64,000 nucleotides of DNA from Heliopora coerulea (taxonomy: Eukaryota; Cnidaria; Anthozoa; Scleralcyonacea; Helioporidae), in contig JASJOG010000112.1 in the NCBI GenBank assembly GCA_030142905.1, positions 412,501 through 476,500 on the forward strand. The letters run 5' to 3'. Of the stretch, positions 58,763 through 64,000 are shown piece by piece. A program made the position numbers and the translations under genes. A model generated the notes under the pieces. The model was not told where the DNA came from, ran no database searches, and saw only the letters and a list, made by a program, of their open reading frames with translations. Position 1 is the first letter of the stretch. Each line of letters opens with the position of its first letter.

Positions 58763-59839
58763 AACGGAAAATTTTACGAACAACGTGATGGTGTTGCTAT
58801 GGGTTCCCCTCTAGGTCCCCTTTTCGCCAACATTTTTCTTTCCTTTCATAAAACTAATTGGCTAAATGATTGTCCCCCTCAATTTAAACCGCTTTATTAT
58901 CGACGCTATGTTGACGACTCTTTTATTTTATTTCGATTCCGCGATCATATTTTACCTTTTTTGCATTACCTGAATTGTAAACATCCGAATATCCAATTTC
59001 CACATGAAATCGAAAAAGATAACTTTCTTTCCTTCCTCGACATTCAAATCAAACGCTCCGATGATAAATTTTCTTCTTCCGTTTATCGTAAATCGACTTT
59101 TACTGGATTGTTTACAAATTTTGAGAGTTTTATTCCACTCATATATAAGAAAGGCTTAATTTTAACTTTGCTTTTTCGTTATTTTAATCTCTGTTCTTCT
59201 TATACCATCTTTCATGAAGAGCTAGAGAAATTTAAAAATATTATGATTCGGAATGGTTATCCTATCAAATTCTTAGATAATTGTTTTCGCAATTTTTTCG
59301 ATAAAATTTTCTGCCCAGCTTCTACAACGACTTCGGTACCTAAACGCATTATTTTCTTTACTCTACCATTTACCGGTCAACATTCTCTTCATATTCGCTA
59401 ACAAGTCGCTAAACTTTTTGTTTCTGCTTTCCCTCAAATTCAGCTTCGAGTCATATTTAAACCTATTCGACGTCTTTCAAGTTTTTTCCGTTTTAAAGAT
59501 CAAATTCCTCTTGCACTAAGATCTCGCGTAGTTTACAAATTCCAGTGTCAATGCTGTGAGTCATTGTATATAGGTGAAACTATTCGTCATTTACACGCGC
59601 GTGTTTCTGAACACATGGGAGTTTCTGCTTACACGGGAAAGCCTATCTCCGTCACCACTTTATCTGCTGTTTTAACACACCACAAACAGACTGGCCACCC
59701 TGTTTCTTTGACTGATTTTTCTATTCTAAGCTCCTGTTCTTCTAATTTTGAACTCCTTCTCAGAGAGAGTCTACTTATTAATAAGATAAATCCTTCGCTC
59801 AACGCCAAGATTAGTTCCCTTCCTTTAACCTTGTTCTAA
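58763..59839 (+). pseudogene. Penelope-like RT + GIY-YIG, inverted truncated copy
   Basis: Starts inside the RT (GKFYEQ region) and repeats the minus copy exactly: MGSPLGPLFANIFL, YRRYVDDSFILF, SVYRKSTFTGLFTNF, the same TAA (59,399-59,401), then LYIGETIRHLHARVSEH and NAKISSLPLTLF. Lacks all sequence 5' of the palm. Confidence 0.9.
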
Positions 59840-60029
59840 CTGTTAATTTTTTTTTTTTTTTTCTTTTTCCCTGTTATATGTTTTTTCTGACACATACACA
59901 CCTGGATTCACTCACGCATACACTTTATCGCACACTTAATTATTCACCGGTTTTCACCACCACCAGTCTTTCTGTTAATTATTTCCTGTCATTGTAAATA
60001 GAATATTATATAGTCGAGAACACCTTGTA

Positions 60030-60090
60030 AATTTATCACTTACTCTGAAGATGTTGCAGGACTCGCAACGAAACGTTAGTTAAATTAAAA
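60030..60090 (+). ncRNA. Hammerhead-like core, Penelope plus copy
   Basis: Mirror image of the site at 56.66 kb: CTGAAGA (60,045-60,051), hairpin GTTGC/GCAAC, GAAAC (60,070-60,074), GTTA-GTT. Confidence 0.5.
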
Positions 60091-60218
60091 ATACTTTTCA
60101 ATAACTCATGTCTATATTATTATGAGTTTATTCAAAATTATATGCTAGGCTTTGATATTTCTAACAATATCACGCTTTCCGCCTGGTTCATCCATTGCCA
60201 CTATTTAGAACTGATATT

Positions 60219-60765
60219 GGTCGATAGTTACAGCAGTCTAACTTACTGCCTGATTTATGTATAGGAGATACGCACGTCACCTTAAAGTCATCAGGAAAAT
60301 TACCTGTTTCTATGGACTTATTAAATATGATTGTGAGAGATTCGGTTACGATGTCAGCACAATTCCTCACAAGTTTTGGTGATATTCTGTCATGTCCAGT
60401 AGCTTTAGAAGGTTTCGTTCTTGAGACTATTCTATGCACCTCATTTGGCGAGATTTTCCTAAGTTCAAAACTTGTATCACATGGTATGATATAAGTTTGT
60501 GAGGCTATGTGGCTCTAGGGTTGGTTGTCAGCTAAGTCTGATCCAATGTCGTTAAAACATGTATTCAAAGAATCAGCTATAGAATCTGAATTTGTAATGG
60601 ACACCCCTTTAACATTTAATTCATTGATTTTAGTAGTTTTGGAATTCTTGTTGGTCAGTTTATTAATGGTTTTCCACATTTCTTTTGGATTGTTTTTGCT
60701 TTGGCTCAGTGCATTTTTATAGTAGCTAGCTTTTGTTTTTTTGACCAGTTTATTAAGTTTATTAA
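60219..60765 (-). mobile_element. L2/CR1-like LINE, 5'-truncated front half
   Basis: Minus strand: NNPKEMWKTINKLTNKNSKT linker, ADSLNTCFNDIGSDLA, then RT start KPSKATGHDRISPKLVRN and GNFPDDFKVTCVSPIHKSGS, CNYRPISVL, cut by the Penelope pair exactly at the 12-bp duplication and continuing in frame at 56,548. The endonuclease is missing; the 5' edge is next to a second AACCCATT (60,766-60,773), which pairs with 55,023-55,030 as the LINE target duplication. Confidence 0.85.
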
Positions 60766-60773
60766 AACCCATT

Positions 60774-61850
60774 ATTTGTTTTGAAATTGAAAATCTACTC
60801 AGAGCTAGTTGCGTTTTGGTGCTCGGGTTTGTTAGGAGTGTCCCTGTACACGGAAGATACCCAGAAACTTTAAACCAACTATTTTCTCGTCAAACTTTGA
60901 ATGGGAAGTCGCCCTTAGTCACACAGCAGTCTTTTTACTAATCCTGCTTTTGCGAATTTTTAGGTTTCACGGACAGGTATTGTGTCTAAGAGACATTCAG
61001 ACAAATTTCGCTCAATCGTTCATCTTTCCCTTCCCAAATTCGGCAGTTCTGTCTATGCTTTTATTCAGAAAGACTATTTCTCATTACAGTACATCAAAAT
61101 TGACAATGGGTCAGGCTCATACATCGCGAAGACAGCTATTGAATCAGCCTATCGTCAATTTCCAGTCCATCTCGATGACTGGGAATTACTAGGGATGCAA
61201 TGGGATATTGTGCTATTTCTACAAAGTCCTGCCATTCGGTTTACGAGGGGCACCTGACATATTCAACCAACTTTTCAATGCACTAGATTAGATAATGCTA
61301 AAGAAGTGTAGCATAAGCCACGATGTTGGCAATCTAGACGATTTTCTGACTATCGAGCCCTCGGTTCAAACAAAGCCTAACCCCTAGTAATGTTAGGCAT
61401 GTCGAACTTGGATGCTCCTAACTTTCAAAACCTTAGGATTCCCTAGAGCAGAGCACAAATCCGGTGGACCTCGTCAAATCATAGAATTCTTAGGTATCCT
61501 CCTTGACCTCTGAAAAAATGGGAACTCGGCTACTCGACGACAAGCTAGACCTTTTACGAACATATTTAAGCGATTGGAATTTTAAGAAACCGACTGATCC
61601 TAAAGAATTATAATCACTCGTAACCACGTTAAATTTTGGTTGCAAAGTGGTTTTCATGTTTCGGTCGCGCCTTTGTTCAGCGCATGATACAACTGACTTA
61701 GGGCGCCAGTAAGTCATACCATCACAAACGGCTAACTTGCCGTTTTCATCAGGATGTCTTAGATTCAATGGGATTGTCATTACGAGGTCGAGTTTCCACC
61801 CTCGAAGTAGCCTGAGTCGACCTTGCACTCGCTTTTGTCAGTTACAATAG
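60774..61850 (+). pseudogene. DIRS-like reverse transcriptase / RNase H, broken
   Basis: Plus-strand pieces give LFTNPAFANF-stop-VSRTGIVSKRHSDKFRS, LSLPKFGSSVYAFIQKDYFS, LQYIKIDN, AKTAIESAYRQFPVHLDDWE, LLGMQWD, LPFGLRGAPDIFNQLFNALD, then EFLGILLDL, LLDDKLDLLRTYLSDWNFKK and LVTTLNFGCKVVF. These are the RT fingers/palm, thumb and start of RNase H in the order seen in DIRS-type elements. Many stops and shifts. The expected tyrosine recombinase is not visible to the right. Confidence 0.75.
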
Positions 61851-61859
61851 TTGGTAAAC

Positions 61860-62100
61860 CTTAAGCAAGAGTGCCTGCGGCTACAAACAAAACAAACACG
61901 CATGGTGAAGAATAGGAGTTACTTTGGTGTGTTGTAATTATTTGTTTCGGAGATTTCAGTCTCGAACCTGAGTTCAATCAAGAAAGCGGGGAGAAAGCGC
62001 ATAGGCAAACGAGTTTTCAACCTAGCTTTTGCTGTCTTCAAACACGAGCAAATATCTTTGTCAGAAAACTTGCTACAGAAAATTTGCTGTTGTCGACTGG
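61860..62100. other. No gene seen
   Basis: Short spacer between the DIRS remnant and the duplicated death-domain segment. Confidence 0.4.
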
Positions 62101-62463
62101 GCTTTGGAGGTCCTTCTGTCCTGCTTTTCTTTATATGCAAAAGGAAACAGAACTATTTAACATTAGCGGAAAGTTGTTTTCGTCACACATTTTCTCTTCC
62201 AGTACTCAATTTGCTGGTGGGTTAATGTATTCACTTCATGAAGTCAATTTGATTCTTTTTCGGTTATTTAACTTCAGCTTACCGGCATCTGTAGAGCGCA
62301 CTTCTTGCGTACGTCAACGTATCCCTTTCTGCCTTGGTATTGAACTGCCTTTTCTAGTTTGTCGGGTAGTTTTGATCGTTCTCAAAACTCACAGCGTACG
62401 CAGAAAATCACCTTCACTGAAACACTGGCTATCGTTAAATTCTATTACTATCCCTTTTTACAG

Positions 62464-62774
62464 AACTTCAAGTAGAACGAGCACCGGACCGTTTACAAGT
62501 GGGTGAGATTGTTTAAATAACTAGACAAATTCCACGTGTATGGAAGGAAGTAGCCTACCTGACAAAACTATTTGAAACGCACGAAATCGTCGACCTAATT
62601 ATTGCCAGAGTTTATGAAGATGAAACGCACAAGGCTCTTACAATGCTTACACGGTACATGAAGCTGCAAGGGACTAGACAAAGGCTAGCCGTAACGCTTG
62701 AGGAGGTTAAGTTTGTCTCTCCATCTCAGAATGTCCTGTCTGGATATTTTATCGATACTGGTGAGGAAGAGTAA
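62464..62774 (+). pseudogene. Death-domain exon (copy 4) with a single nonsense codon
   Basis: Acceptor TATCCCTTTTTACAG, phase 1, reads (G)AA-LQVERAPDRLQVGEIV then TAA at 62,514-62,516. From there the same frame stays open through PRVWKEVAYLTKLFETHEIV, DLIIARVYEDETHKALTMLT, RYMKLQGTRQRLAV and VLSGYFIDTGEEE to a second TAA at the position where copy 2 ends. Copy 2 has Phe-Arg-Thr-Ala in place of the stop. The late donor ACTG|GTGAGG is also kept. A recent loss of function by one mutation, or an allele, fits best. Confidence 0.8.
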
Positions 62775-62891
62775 TCCATGGATTTTAAGTTTTCAAATTT
62801 GTTTTTAGAAAGATTTAAAAAAGAAACGCAATGGAATTTTAGTTTATTTTATTTGAATGAGCTCTGAAAGTAACACTGAGAGGCATTCGCA

Positions 62892-63664
62892 GGCCTTCCA
62901 TATCTCACTTGGTTTTTGAAATGTATAAATTCAGGTTATGGATAGACCGTTGTGATAGCTGGAAAACAATGTTAGCATAGTAATTTATCAAAATATCAAA
63001 TTTATCAAAATAATGTTAGCATAGTAATTTATCAGTTAACGGGCCATCACTGTATTCCTCTTCATGGTGATTTTTTCAAGAAAAGTATAAAAGAGAATAC
63101 TTTGCGGTAGTGTGTCAAAAAACGAACAAGTCTGCGAGGATAGAAGGGTCTGGGAACTTACGTGTCACGTCAGGCTTTGGCAGCTAAGTTGTTTTTGATT
63201 TTGTGATACTAAGATGTGTTTGACTTTTTGATGAGATGCTTTTACTTCCAAATTCACGAGTGATTTCGTTGAATAGTCGTAAAGCTATTCACAATTTCCT
63301 GATCAGTAACAATGGTGAATCCTTCAGTATAGTTGAGGTGATAAGCTATCTCATTAACATATCAAACGAATATAAACGTTTCAAGAACGAGGTGCGATGT
63401 GGAAGAGCAGCGTCATATTCGTTTTTGTCAATAAGTCTTCGAAACGAAATAAGCTCATTTCTCGTTTCATTTTGCAGTTCAAATTTTCAGAATTTTCAAT
63501 TTTTGTTCAAATTAAGCATGGGAAAAAATTCGACGTAATTGTAGCAGTGGCTATTTGTTTTCAATTTACTGATAAAGAGGGGCGAAGAGTTCTATCTGCA
63601 CATAAACATGGTGCAAAACCAAACGAGACGCCTGATACCGCAAAATCCCAGTTATAAGCCCTGA
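62892..63664. other. Extra 0.77 kb relative to the 45-kb duplicate
   Basis: The flanks (AGGCATTCGCAG and CTTATACAATTTCGT) are adjacent in the 45.6-kb copy (GGCGTTCAC-TTATACAATTTCG). The inserted sequence has a 100-codon plus ORF (63236-63538) with no recognised domain and a directly repeated AATGTTAGCATAGTAATTTA (about 62,968 and 63,013). Confidence 0.55.
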
Positions 63665-63960
63665 GCTTATACAATTTCGTGAGGGGTTTTGGGTGGGCTT
63701 ATATCCGGGAGGGCTTATTCTCGGGGGTCTTATAAGCGGAATAAAAAACAACCGTTTTGAAACGAGCTGATAACATAATGGCAAGAACAAATGCTCTGAA
63801 TGTCGGCTTTTAAATTGTTGTACACTGAAAACTATGGTCAAACATTGAACTGTTTCTTTAACGGTATTTGACGAGATAGTAAAAAATCCTTGCTCCGTAT
63901 TCTACTTTTTCTGTGAAAGTGATTTTATAAAGGCAACCATGATTAAGGCAACAAGGCAAA
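63665..63960 (+). repeat. 3' flank shared with 45.65-45.95 kb
   Basis: TACAATTTCGTGAGGGGTTT, GATAACATAATGGCAAGAAC, TGTTGTACACTGAAAACTAT and GACGAGATAGTAAAAAA match the region after death-domain copy 2. Contains diverged GGGCTTATA-type units. Confidence 0.8.
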
Positions 63961-64000
63961 GAGGGGCTGGGGGCTTCTGAGCAGGGGTGCTAATAAAGGA

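Larger units (their letters stand above)
56561..60206. mobile_element. Inverted pair of Penelope-like copies with 12-bp target duplication
   Basis: A minus-strand copy (56,561-58,762) and a shorter plus-strand copy (58,763-60,206) meet head to head. The arms (57,965 downwards and 58,763 upwards) translate identically over more than 200 residues, and even the poly(A)-like run is shared. AGAACTGATATT is present on both sides (56,549-56,560 and 60,207-60,218), so the pair entered as a unit, interrupting a LINE ORF. Truncated inverted partners are a known feature of Penelope insertions. The right end has about 35 bp not present at the left. Confidence 0.85.

Noticed and set aside
61490..61828. 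112-codon minus-strand ORF
   Set aside because: Antisense shadow of the DIRS RT/RNase H remnant.

Overview
This is eukaryotic DNA. Coding sequence is split into short exons with GT/AG junctions, introns run to several kilobases, and most of the window is transposon debris. The mixture (purine-nucleoside-phosphorylase-like, death-domain and TPR exons beside Penelope, DIRS, L2/CR1-like LINE, hAT and Harbinger-type elements) suggests an invertebrate animal, most likely an anthozoan cnidarian such as a stony coral. That assignment is inference.

Host layout, + strand: two exons of a nucleoside-phosphorylase-like (PNP) domain (541-1158, 2043-2213), a decayed TPR motif (8.55 kb), a death-domain (DD) exon (11.0 kb), a MyD88/IRAK-like DD exon (29.0 kb), a DD exon (45.2 kb), a protein-kinase exon resembling the IRE1/RNase L branch (47.2-48.1 kb), a DD exon (52.7 kb) and a DD exon with one stop codon (62.5 kb). 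Every one of these junctions is phase 1, and every visible donor leaves a G as the first base of the split codon. Any of the PNP, kinase or 45-kb DD exons could therefore be spliced in frame to any downstream DD exon. Parts of the cluster are segmental duplicates of each other. The window may hold one long alternatively spliced innate-immune-type locus or several genes built from the same cassettes; the sequence alone cannot separate these.

Minus strand, 19.5-25.4 kb: five small exons match the C-terminal half of WDR5 but carry a nonsense codon, a missing exon and a lost splice acceptor, so this is a broken, intron-containing copy. A hAT element sits 33 bp from one of its splice acceptors.

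Mobile DNA: (i) an L2-like LINE at 2.7-8.3 kb split by a hAT-type insertion, with a truncated duplicate of the same nested structure at 39.9-43.8 kb; (ii) hAT elements with DUF4371-type transposase remnants at 23.1-25.1 and 25.7-28.5 kb; (iii) a Penelope-like element at 11.6-13.4 kb; (iv) a three-level nest at 54.4-61.9 kb, where a DIRS-like element is interrupted by a 5'-truncated LINE, itself interrupted by an inverted pair of Penelope-like copies with a 12-bp target duplication; (v) many foldbacks, MITEs, a tRNA-derived SINE and microsatellites. Seven hammerhead-ribozyme-like cores lie at Penelope ends or in related repeats. A tandem duplication at 32.6-37.8 kb carries a short hydrophobic peptide ORF of unknown function.
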